A stretch of DNA of 62,336 nt from Thermoanaerobaculum sp. (GTDB lineage Bacteria > Acidobacteriota > Thermoanaerobaculia > Multivoradales > UBA5704), in contig JAJKHS010000069.1 of NCBI GenBank assembly GCA_021154885.1, positions 1 through 62,336 on the forward strand. The letters run 5' to 3'. Made by a program: the position numbers and the translations under genes. Under the pieces are notes generated by a model. That model made no database searches. It was given only the letters and a program-made list of their open reading frames with translations, and was not told where the DNA came from. The number at the start of each line of letters is the position of its first letter. Positions within the stretch are counted from its first letter, which is position 1. This document shows, piece by piece, positions 26,443-34,035 of this stretch.

Positions 26443-27560
26443 GCACCTTCGATTCCATTGTCGACTCCACCCGCCCCGTCCGCCCCGGCGAGGAGATCGA
26501 CGCCGCCCCCCTGGCGGTCTGGCTTAAAGGACGGCTGCCCGGCGTCGAGGGTCCCATCGCCATCGAGCAGTTCCCGGGCGGCCACTCGAACCTTACCTAC
26601 CTCCTTCGTTTCGGCGACCGCGAGCTGGTGCTGCGCCGGCCTCCGTTCGGCTCGCAGGTGAAGACGGCCCACGACATGGGGCGGGAGTACCGCGTCCTCT
26701 CCCGCCTCTACGCGCTCTATCCCAAGGCGCCGCGGGCCCTCCTCCACTGCGACGACCCGAAAGTGATTGGCGCGCCGTTCTACATCATGGAGCGGATGCG
26801 GGGGATCATCCTCCGCGAGCAGCGCCCGGTGGCGGGAATCGACCTCAATCCGGAGCGGATGCGCGCGATCAGCGAAGCGGCGGTGGACAGCCTCGCCGAG
26901 CTGCACGCGGTGGACTATCGCGCGGCCGGGCTCGACGATCTCGGGCACCCCGAGGGATACGTGGCTCGCCAGGTCGCGGGGTGGAGCGAGCGCTGGCGGC
27001 GCTCCCGCACGGACGACATCCCCGAGCTCGAACGCGCCGCCGCCTGGCTCGCGGGTCATCAGCCGCCGGAGCGCCCTGGAGAACGATCGGCGGCGCTCCT
27101 CCACAACGATTACAAGTACGACAACCTCGTGCTCCACCCCGAAGAGCTGGAACGGAACGTCCGCATCATTGCCGTGCTCGACTGGGAAATGGCCACCGTC
27201 GGCGATCCCCTGATGGACCTCGGCACCAGTCTCGGCTACTGGATGGACCCGGACGACGCCCCTGCCCTGCGCCTCCTGCCGGCCGGCCCCACCACCCTGC
27301 CCGGCAATCTCCGCCGCGCCGAGGTCGTCGAGCGCTACGCCGCCGCGACGGGCCGCGATGTCTCGGACATCCTTTTCTACTATGTGTACGGACTTTTCAA
27401 GATCGCCGTCATCGCCCAGCAGATCTACTACCGCTACCAGCAGGGGCTGACGAAGGACGAGCGCTTCGCCGCGCTGATCGGCGCCGTGCGCATCCTCGGC
27501 CACACCGCCGCCCAAGCGCTCGACAAGGGGCGCATCGACCGACTTGATTTTGCCGGGTGA
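26439..27560 (+). CDS. APH-family phosphotransferase paired with acyl-CoA dehydrogenase
   Basis: A 373-residue kinase-like protein of the aminoglycoside phosphotransferase fold. It has the nucleotide loop FPGGHSNLTYLLRFGDRELVLRRPP, the catalytic LLHNDYKYDNLVLHP (HxDxxxxN) and LDWEMATVGDPLMDLG (metal-binding Asp). In ACAD10/11 proteins this domain is fused to or paired with an acyl-CoA dehydrogenase and phosphorylates 4-hydroxyacyl-CoA so it can be isomerised and degraded. The overlap with the upstream dehydrogenase supports the same job here. Antibiotic resistance is unlikely. Confidence 0.88.
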   Translation: MSTFDSIVDSTRPVRPGEEIDAAPLAVWLKGRLPGVEGPIAIEQFPGGHSNLTYLLRFGDRELVLRRPPFGSQVKTAHDMGREYRVLSRLYALYPKAPRALLHCDDPKVIGAPFYIMERMRGIILREQRPVAGIDLNPERMRAISEAAVDSLAELHAVDYRAAGLDDLGHPEGYVARQVAGWSERWRRSRTDDIPELERAAAWLAGHQPPERPGERSAALLHNDYKYDNLVLHPEELERNVRIIAVLDWEMATVGDPLMDLGTSLGYWMDPDDAPALRLLPAGPTTLPGNLRRAEVVERYAAATGRDVSDILFYYVYGLFKIAVIAQQIYYRYQQGLTKDERFAALIGAVRILGHTAAQALDKGRIDRLDFAG

Positions 27561-27652
27561 AGAAATAGCAACGCGACGAAAAGCTTGCCCCCGGGATTTT
27601 CTTCTGTTACTCTAAAGACTTAGCCATTGAGGAAAAAAGAAGGGGCTTTGCT

Positions 27653-27853
27653 ATGAAGCTCGACGACTGTTTCCGGATTATCAACCGTCATTTGCGGCAG
27701 GCCCAGGACGAGGTGGGCCGCCGGAAGCGCGAGGGTCTGCAGTTCCGGCCCTGGCAGCACCGGATCGTGGAGTTGGAGGCCGTCCGGCGGGAGATCGCCG
27801 CCCTGGCCACGCCCGAGGAGCTGCGGACGGGAACGTCTCCACCTCCCGGATAG
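27653..27853 (+). CDS. 66-residue basic small protein, unknown
   Basis: ATG 27653 follows AAGGGG at seven bases. The protein MKLDDCFRIINRHLRQAQDEVGRRKREGLQFRPWQHR... is helical and charged with a proline end. I recognise no family. An AT-rich stretch with promoter-like sequence lies just upstream (27585-27650), so it seems to be its own unit rather than part of the phosphotransferase operon. Confidence 0.55.
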   Translation: MKLDDCFRIINRHLRQAQDEVGRRKREGLQFRPWQHRIVELEAVRREIAALATPEELRTGTSPPPG

Positions 27854-27877
27854 CGGGGGGAGCGAGGAGCAACTCGC

Positions 27878-28741
27878 TCAACGCCCGGGGTCGATCACTT
27901 CATAGAGAGCCGCATAGTCCTCCCTCCCCTTGCCTGCCTCCACCGTCCGGCTCACGATTTCGCGAACTCCTTGGAGGGCCGTCGTGTCGAGCCCCAGGGA
28001 GGTTGCCTCCGAGCGCGCCAGATCGAGATCCTTGAGCAGCAGGACGGCCGGGAAGTTGGTGTCGGTGAAGTCGCGCGCCAGGATCTGCGGCAGCTTGCGA
28101 TCGAACGTGGTAGCGTGCAGAGGGCTCTTGCGCAGAATGTCCAGATACACGTCGACGTCGACCCCCTTGCGCCGCACCAGGCCCAGGCTCAGGGAGTAGG
28201 CCGCCGCGAGCGAGCCGATGAGCTGGTTCAAGGCGAGCTTGACGACCGATGCGTGCCCCACCGGGCCGACGAGCCGCGGCTCGGGGCCGAAGCGGCGGAG
28301 CACGTCGCCCCAGCGCTCGAACAGCTCGGGAGCGCCGCCCACCATCACCAGCAGCGAACCCTCCGTCGCCTGCGGCACGCTGCCCAGCACAGGCGCCTCC
28401 AGGTAGTCGCCGCCGGCCTTTCGGACGTCCTCCGCGAGCGCTTCGCTCTCCGTCGAGGCGATGGTGCTCATCTGGATCACCGTCTTCCCCGTGAGATCCG
28501 GGAACGATCCGCCTTCCGTCAGGAGGTCCCGGACCGCCGCCCCATCGCGCACCATGAACACCGTGGCCTCCCCTGTCTCGATGGCCTCCCGCGCGCTGCC
28601 GGCGATCCGCGCCCCTTTCGCCGCGAGAGGCTCGGCCTTCTCGCGCGTCCGGTTGTAGACGGTCACCTCGTACCCGCCGGTCAGCAGCCGCTCCGCCATG
28701 GGGCACCCCATGAGACCGGTACCAATGAAGGAAATCTTCAT
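27878..28741 (-). CDS. beta-hydroxyacid dehydrogenase (3-hydroxyisobutyrate dehydrogenase-like)
   Basis: A 287-residue NAD(P)-dependent oxidoreductase. The Rossmann loop is ISFIGTGLMGCPMAERLL and the substrate motif VIQMSTIASTESE. The catalytic Lys is in GHASVVKLALNQLIGSLAA. The C-terminal helical domain has GVDVDVYLDIL and FPAVLLLKDLDLA. It could act on 3-hydroxyisobutyrate, tartronate semialdehyde or succinate semialdehyde; sequence alone cannot choose. GGAGG precedes ATG 28741 at seven bases. Confidence 0.88.
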   Translation of the reverse strand: MKISFIGTGLMGCPMAERLLTGGYEVTVYNRTREKAEPLAAKGARIAGSAREAIETGEATVFMVRDGAAVRDLLTEGGSFPDLTGKTVIQMSTIASTESEALAEDVRKAGGDYLEAPVLGSVPQATEGSLLVMVGGAPELFERWGDVLRRFGPEPRLVGPVGHASVVKLALNQLIGSLAAAYSLSLGLVRRKGVDVDVYLDILRKSPLHATTFDRKLPQILARDFTDTNFPAVLLLKDLDLARSEATSLGLDTTALQGVREIVSRTVEAGKGREDYAALYEVIDPGR

Positions 28742-28971
28742 GTCGCCACCTCCTTCCGTTCCGCCATTCCTATATCACTGACGATGCCCAGATTTGCTAC
28801 TCTGCCCCCCATGCTCAATCCCACGCCGCCAGAGCATCTCGTCAACGCTCCGCCGCCCCGGCGACGCTCGTCCGCTCCACTCGCACCTCCGGCGTCGCGA
28901 AAAGGCGTGTAGAAGAGGGGCATGAAAAGAAGAGGCCGGCGGGACGCAAAAGGCCCGGGGAGATGAGGGCA

Positions 28972-29006
28972 CCGGCGGAGCCCGCAACGGCTCCAGGCTC
29001 CGCCGG
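28972..29006 (-). terminator. GC hairpin after the last RiPP precursor
   Basis: CCGGCGGAGCC and GGCTCCGCCGG form an 11-bp perfect stem 14 bases past the stop of the 67-residue precursor. No T-run follows, so it may protect the 3' end or stop transcription with help. A very similar stem lies after the third precursor at 38558-38594. Confidence 0.55.
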
Positions 29007-29020
29007 GAGGTTTCTCAGGA

Positions 29021-29224
29021 TCAGACGGCGACGATCGTCGGGTCCGGGCAGGTGTCCAGACGGCCCGTACAGGCGTAGCAATCCGAGATGACGTTCGTGC
29101 AGGGATTGATGAAGGATCCCTTGGCTACGGCCGCCGCACCCCCAGCCTCCCCCAGCCTGGAGTCCGCCAAGGAACGCAGGGTCTCACGGCTCAGGCTGAG
29201 CCGGGTCGACTTTCTCTTTTTCAT
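29021..29224 (-). CDS. RiPP precursor peptide 1
   Basis: A 67-residue peptide. The leader is MKKRKSTRLSLSRETLRSL, basic with an L-x-L-x-RETLR-x-L motif also seen in class I lanthipeptide-type leaders. An AGG-like cleavage region (LGEAGGAAAVAKG) follows, then a core of CTNVISDCYACTGRLDTC with spacing C-x6-C-x2-C-x6-C and a short tail. It is last in the order radical SAM enzyme, precursor 2, precursor 1, and starts 28 bases after precursor 2. The four Cys and nearby Thr/Ser could form thioethers, disulfides or methylated residues. Which modification occurs is unknown. Confidence 0.85.
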   Translation of the reverse strand: MKKRKSTRLSLSRETLRSLADSRLGEAGGAAAVAKGSFINPCTNVISDCYACTGRLDTCPDPTIVAV

Positions 29225-29252
29225 GGTTCAACCCTTTCGTAGGTTTCCAGTC

Positions 29253-29477
29253 TCAGGCCACGCCGCACTGCGGCGGGGCCGTCGGGCAATTCCTGGCCGA
29301 CGGGCAGGTATCCAGCTCGCCCGTGCAGGCGTAGCAGTCCGAGACGACCTGCGTGCAGGGATTGAGGAACGACGGCTTGGCCACGGCCGCGCCGGCAGCT
29401 CCCGGCAGGCTGCGCTCCTCCAGGGAGCGCAGGGTCTCGCGGCTCAGGCGCAGCTTCCTGATCTTCTGTTTCTTCAT
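29253..29477 (-). CDS. RiPP precursor peptide 2
   Basis: A 74-residue peptide with a leader like precursor 1 (MKKQKIRKLRLSRETLRSLE), an alanine/glycine hinge (LPGAAGAAVAKPS) and the core CTQVVSDCYACTGELDTC. Its tail is longer and has two further Cys (NCPTAPPQC). GAGAGGTG lies before ATG 29477. The gene lies 60 bases downstream of the radical SAM gene in the same direction, the position expected for a substrate. An in-frame extension upstream to 29547 lacks leader features. Confidence 0.88.
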   Translation of the reverse strand: MKKQKIRKLRLSRETLRSLEERSLPGAAGAAVAKPSFLNPCTQVVSDCYACTGELDTCPSARNCPTAPPQCGVA

Positions 29478-29537
29478 TCTTCACCTCTCTCTTCTGAAAT
29501 CCGGGCAGAACGGCTGTCCGGAGAGTTTGACCGTCTC

Positions 29538-31580
29538 TCAAGTCCAACCTTGGTTCCCATCCTCGATCATGCCGCCCGGGAACTCCCTGGGGTCGGGCAA
29601 AGCTGGCAGCGGCCCCCGCAGAGCGAGGGCAACGAGACGGCCATCGATGCGCAGCAGCACGTGCCGGCGCCGAAGATCCTCGGCGGCCACGCCGATCTCG
29701 GATTCTTCCCGCCCCAGACGCCCGGCCAGCGCCGGCTTGAGCCGCTCCTCGACAGGCGCGTCGTCACAGGCCAGGTAGACCTCCCGCGCCAAGCCGGAGA
29801 TCTCACAGCTTTCCTCCAGGGCGCACCGCCGCGTGTCCGTGAAGCGCAGGACGGCGCCGTCGTCCTCGCGGGTGAGGGCGGGCGGCCCGCTCCAGAAGGC
29901 GTGGTTCCAGCGGTTGAGACCGTCGCGCACGGCCTGGGCTCCCGGCCGCCCCTGCATCAAATCGCTGCCGGAATCGGCGAAGACGTCCGGCCGGCCTTCG
30001 GCGGCAAAGAAGTAGGCGAGGTCCGCGAGATCGGGCTCAGGCAGAGGGTAGACGTGGCGCATCGCGGGCGCCGGTCGCAGCGCGAGGCCGAAGTCCTGTG
30101 CCCGCTTGTGATAGGGGCTGAAGCGGTCGTAGCGCACGCGGGAGGCGCCGCCCGGCGGCTGCAGGTGCTCCAGGGCCGGAAACCACTCGGCCATCTCGGC
30201 ATACCAGCCGTCCTCCTCGCCCGGGAAGCCCCACAGCAGGTTCCAGGTCAGGCGGATGCCCAACTCCCGGCACCACTTGAGGAGCTGCACGTTCTGCCAG
30301 CCCTGGACGCCCTTCTCCATCAGCTCCAGCACCGCCGAGTGGAGGCTCTCGATGCCCGGCTGCAGCCAGATGATGCCGGCGCGCTTGAGCATCTCCACCT
30401 GGGAGCGGCGGAGATTGGACTTGATCTCGTAGAAGATGCGCCGCCGTCGGTTGCCCTCCTCGGCCAGGGCCGGGAGAACGCTCTTGAAGTAGGCCATGTC
30501 GAGGATGTTGTCCACCGTCTCGAAGCTCGCGATGCCGTAGCGCTCCTCCAACTCCCGGATCTCCGCCAGCACCCGCCCGGGGGACTTGGAACGGAAGGTC
30601 ATCGACGTGCCATTCAGGCCGCAGAACGTGCAGTGGCGGGCGGCGCCCCACCAGCAGCCGCGCGAGGTTTCGAGCGGCAGCCCGGGCCGGATGGCGGCGG
30701 CGAACCGGGACTCGCCGACGGCGCGAAAGTAGTCGTCGAAGTCGGGAGCCGGCAGGGAGTCGAGATCGTGGAAGACGGGCCGCGGGACCTCCTCGGAGCT
30801 GCTGGCGAGGACCGCCAAGCGCGGCCGGGCGGCGCCGCGCCTGTGCGCCGGGCCGAAAACGCCTGTGGGCAGACGCTCCTTCGGCACCTCCCGGCCCTCG
30901 GCGAGGATCTGGCGGCAGAGATCGCCGACCAGGGCGTCGGCCTCGCCGGAAACCACGTAATCCACCCAGGGGAAATTGCGGTGGGTGGTGCGTCCCATGA
31001 CGCTTTCGCAGTTGGCGCCGCCCAGCAGAGTGACGACCGAGGGATCGATCTCGCGGACGCGCCGCAGCAGGGCGAGCGAGGCTACGTGCTGCTCGAATGT
31101 CGAGGTGCAGCCCACGACGCGGGCGCCGGTGGCGAGGGCCTTCCGGGCGGCCTGGTCGACGAATCCGGCCGCCGCCTGCCGCAGCTTCCGCAGGTCCTTC
31201 TGGAGCCGGATGGCATCGGACGGACGACGATGATAGCCCGGGATCTGCTCGTAGGCGCCGGCGATGCGCCGTAGATACTCTTCGTCGTCGCGGTACGCGT
31301 CCGGAAAAGCGGCCGCCGCGAAAGTCCATTCGCCGGCCAGGTACTCCTTGGGGAACAGGGAAGAGCAGAAGTGATAGAGGGGGAGCCCCACCTCCTCGGC
31401 GAAGCCGAGGTTGGGATAGACCACCCGGGCGGCGATCCCCTCCCGCTCCAGGATCGCCTTGAGCAGCCCGAGAGCGAGAGACGGCCGGTTCAGGGAGGCG
31501 TAGGGCATGTTCACCAGGCAGACGTCCACCCGCCCGGGCGACACTACGGGCTCGCTCCCCCACTCTGCGACGGCTGTCAT
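29538..31580 (-). CDS. B12-binding radical SAM RiPP maturation protein
   Basis: A 680-residue enzyme from ATG 31580, preceded by CCGGAGG. Residues about 15-240 look like a cobalamin-binding domain (VDVCLVNMPYASLNRPSLALGLLKAIL and LLGGANCESVMG). The radical SAM core carries ETSRGCWWGAARHCTFCGLNG, with Cys309, Cys317 and Cys320 (C-x7-C-x2-C) as iron-sulfur ligands; the spacing and the CWWG sequence fit the RiPP-maturation radical SAM C-methyltransferase family rather than standard CxxxCxxC. Known members act on precursor peptides encoded beside them, and two lie directly downstream. C-methylation is the best guess. Confidence 0.9.
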   Translation of the reverse strand: MTAVAEWGSEPVVSPGRVDVCLVNMPYASLNRPSLALGLLKAILEREGIAARVVYPNLGFAEEVGLPLYHFCSSLFPKEYLAGEWTFAAAAFPDAYRDDEEYLRRIAGAYEQIPGYHRRPSDAIRLQKDLRKLRQAAAGFVDQAARKALATGARVVGCTSTFEQHVASLALLRRVREIDPSVVTLLGGANCESVMGRTTHRNFPWVDYVVSGEADALVGDLCRQILAEGREVPKERLPTGVFGPAHRRGAARPRLAVLASSSEEVPRPVFHDLDSLPAPDFDDYFRAVGESRFAAAIRPGLPLETSRGCWWGAARHCTFCGLNGTSMTFRSKSPGRVLAEIRELEERYGIASFETVDNILDMAYFKSVLPALAEEGNRRRRIFYEIKSNLRRSQVEMLKRAGIIWLQPGIESLHSAVLELMEKGVQGWQNVQLLKWCRELGIRLTWNLLWGFPGEEDGWYAEMAEWFPALEHLQPPGGASRVRYDRFSPYHKRAQDFGLALRPAPAMRHVYPLPEPDLADLAYFFAAEGRPDVFADSGSDLMQGRPGAQAVRDGLNRWNHAFWSGPPALTREDDGAVLRFTDTRRCALEESCEISGLAREVYLACDDAPVEERLKPALAGRLGREESEIGVAAEDLRRRHVLLRIDGRLVALALRGPLPALPDPREFPGGMIEDGNQGWT

Positions 31581-31663
31581 GGCAAAGCCTCCGGAGAGGC
31601 GGCTCAAGAATCTGGGCCGCCTATCTCTGAAGTGCCGCGACGGGGGGATCGGGAGACAGCCCT

Positions 31664-31858
31664 CAGGAGCCTGCGCCGCAGAAAACTCGACGCAGGGTTG
31701 GTGGCCCAAGCCCTGGGACAGCAAGGACGTCAAGGACACCAAGGACATCAGGGACACGAAGAGAATCGCCGAGACGAGAGCTTCCTCGTCCTTGTTGTCC
31801 TTGTTGTCCCTGCTGTCCTTTTCGTCCCTGCTTTGGCTTTCTGCCGCGCAGGCTCCTG
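31664..31858. repeat. 195-bp palindromic element with 9-bp periodic arms
   Basis: The outer ends, 31664-31684 and 31838-31858, are 21-bp inverted repeats with one or two mismatches. Inside, 31714-31760 consists of 9-bp steps of the AAGGACNNC type and 31786-31833 of the complementary GTCCTTGTT type. The whole could fold into a long stem. It fills most of the 319-base gap between the secreted protein gene and the radical SAM gene. It may be a non-autonomous mobile repeat, an mRNA stabiliser or an attenuator. Confidence 0.75.
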
Positions 31859-31899
31859 GCCCTGGCGAAAAAGAGGGGCGGGATCCGCCCCCGGCGGAC

Positions 31900-33858
31900 T
31901 CAGTTACAGGCAGGGGTCGCCCGGGCCGCCTCATTGGTCTTGGCGGACGGTCCACCAGCGTTGAAAGCCCAGACCCGGTAGGCGTAGGTCGTGCCGCCAC
32001 ACTGGAGGCCGGTGCTCTGATAGGTGGCGGTGCCGGTGGAGTTGGCCGACACGTCAGGCAGCGATGTCCAAGGGCCGCAGCACCCCTGTTTGCGCTCCAC
32101 CTTGAACCCGGCCTCGTTGTTGGAATTGTCCTGCCAGGTCAGCTTCAGTTGGGTTGCGGTCCCGGGGATGGTATCGACACGCAGCCAGGTCGGGGCGGCC
32201 GGTGGAGTGGTGCTTGCATTGAATGTGGCGGTGACCGAGCGGTCGGCATCGAGCGTGACCGTGCAGCTCCCCGTACCCGTGCAGGCGCCGCTCCAGCCGC
32301 CGAAGGTCGAGCCGGACGCGGGCGCGGCGGTCAGGGTTACGGTGGTCCCGGCCGTGAAAGTGGCCGAGCAGGAGGCGCCGCAACTGATCCCGGCAGGGCT
32401 GCTGGTCACGGTGCCGGCGCCCGTGCCGGTTTTTCCGGCCGAGAGGATGTGGCCCGCGGTGCAGGAGGTTCCGCCGTAGGCCGCCGCGTCGAGGCCGATC
32501 GCCGCGGCCAGCGCCTTGACCGGCCGGAGGCCCCGGTAGATACCGAAGCAGGCGGTCTGATTCCAGGTGTGTCCTCCGGCCCAGCCGTACTGCGAGAGAG
32601 CGGTGTCCAGTTTGTCGTCGAGCAGAGAAGTGCTCAGGTAAGTGTAGAGCCCAGCTCCCAGGCCGTTGTAGTAGTAATCGGTGCCGCAGTTGCCGGACAC
32701 CGCCGTGCCGTCCTGGTTGTATTGGACGCAGGAGCTGGTGGCGGTCTGGGTGCCATTGGCGAGCAGGAGCTGCACCCAGGCGGAAAGCTGCGCATAGGCG
32801 CCGGTGAGCGGCGCCTGGTGAGTCCCGAGATCGAGGGCACGCAGGACATCGCCCATCCATAAAGCACGGGGTGCATCGGAGGCGTCCCAGGCCCGCCCCT
32901 GTTGCCAGTAATAGGAATCTCCCGGGCGGGGCGCGATCGGCTGGGCGGCGATGTCCCAGCCGAAGTTGGTGCGACCGAACGTCAGGTTCGAACCGTTGAA
33001 GGTGCTGGCAATCAGCCACTGGTCCACGACTTCTCTGGCGCGATCGGAATAGGTCGAATCTCCGGTCGAAATGGCGGCCGCGAGGAGGAAGCGCGCTACG
33101 TCCTGGAAGTAGCCGATCCACATCTTGAGACCGCCGACGCCGGCCGTGGCGGTGTTGGCGCCGCCGGCCAGCCAGTCGCAGAGCGAGGCGCCAGTGACCG
33201 GGCTCGTGTAGCAGCTGTGGGGGGCGTACTCGGCCGCGACGTGCTGCGCGGCAAGCGCGTCGCCGGCGCTGCGATAGATGGCGCGGGAGGCGGCCGGGAA
33301 GCTCGGGTTGTTGGCCGCATAGTAGTAAGCGAGGCCGAAGCGGGCCGTAGCGTCGGTCGCCGTGTCCGGGGAGCGGCAGACGAGCGAGTTGCCGGAGACC
33401 TCGGCGATCCAGCAGGGCAGGCCGGGATACGTCGCCGACGCCATGGCTTGGACGGTGTTGTGGATCTCCATCATGCGGGTGTCATCGTCGGCGAGGGCGG
33501 TGACCACGGCCAGTTCGGAAAGCTCATCACTCACCACCAGGTAGTCGGAGAACGATGGCGAGGCGATCATGCCGTTATTGCTCTGAAGATGGGGTACGTC
33601 ACAATCGGTCGATGACCAGAACCAGGGCGGAGCCTGGAGGGTCTTGCCGTTGACGACGACGCGGTGGGTGGGTTGGAAGTCGACGGAGTAGAGATCGTGG
33701 ACCAGGGACAGAAAGTTCTGACTCCTGGTTTGCCCGTTCTGACCGGAGTCGGTGGGCTGGAGGATACACTGAGCGGCCGCCGGTCTGACATACGAAACGC
33801 TCAGATTCGACAGAAGGAGCACCGTCATCCAAGTGGGCCAGGTAATCTTTGATCGCAT
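31900..33858 (-). CDS. secreted (alpha/alpha)6-like protein with InlB-type repeat and FN3 domain
   Basis: A 652-residue exported protein. GGAGG precedes ATG 33858 and residues 1-29 form a signal peptide. Residues about 40-470 are helical with aromatic-rich turns (YWQQGRAWDASDAPRALWMGD, YGWAGGHTWNQTACFG) that recall six-hairpin glycosidases, but I cannot place catalytic acids. About 480-550 is a bacterial repeat domain (AGTVTSSPAGISCGASC, FGGWSGACTGTGSC). About 555-650 is fibronectin type III. It lies inside the RiPP locus between regulator and radical SAM genes; it could be a cell-wall or glycan-active exoprotein under the same control. Confidence 0.7.
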   Translation of the reverse strand: MRSKITWPTWMTVLLLSNLSVSYVRPAAAQCILQPTDSGQNGQTRSQNFLSLVHDLYSVDFQPTHRVVVNGKTLQAPPWFWSSTDCDVPHLQSNNGMIASPSFSDYLVVSDELSELAVVTALADDDTRMMEIHNTVQAMASATYPGLPCWIAEVSGNSLVCRSPDTATDATARFGLAYYYAANNPSFPAASRAIYRSAGDALAAQHVAAEYAPHSCYTSPVTGASLCDWLAGGANTATAGVGGLKMWIGYFQDVARFLLAAAISTGDSTYSDRAREVVDQWLIASTFNGSNLTFGRTNFGWDIAAQPIAPRPGDSYYWQQGRAWDASDAPRALWMGDVLRALDLGTHQAPLTGAYAQLSAWVQLLLANGTQTATSSCVQYNQDGTAVSGNCGTDYYYNGLGAGLYTYLSTSLLDDKLDTALSQYGWAGGHTWNQTACFGIYRGLRPVKALAAAIGLDAAAYGGTSCTAGHILSAGKTGTGAGTVTSSPAGISCGASCSATFTAGTTVTLTAAPASGSTFGGWSGACTGTGSCTVTLDADRSVTATFNASTTPPAAPTWLRVDTIPGTATQLKLTWQDNSNNEAGFKVERKQGCCGPWTSLPDVSANSTGTATYQSTGLQCGGTTYAYRVWAFNAGGPSAKTNEAARATPACN

Positions 33859-34035
33859 TTCTTCCTCCGGAGCTTCAGGGTTTATTCCCTGCCCCGGACT
33901 GCAATCTCGATTCCATGACTGTTGCGACAGAGAGCAAGGAAAACCGATCAGTTGATTGGCACTTTTGAGTCAAGTTGATGGGCAGCCGCTCAGTCTCTTG
34001 GCACGGCCCCGAGATGCCACGCAATGAAGAGACCG

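Noticed and set aside
26439-27560. Aminoglycoside resistance kinase
   Set aside because: The fold is shared, but overlap with an acyl-CoA dehydrogenase points to the ACAD10/11-type fatty-acid role.
28738-28987. Short minus-strand frames between the dehydrogenase and precursor 1
   Set aside because: Arg/Gly/Ser/Pro-rich translations, no leader-like motif, and they overlap the dehydrogenase ribosome site.
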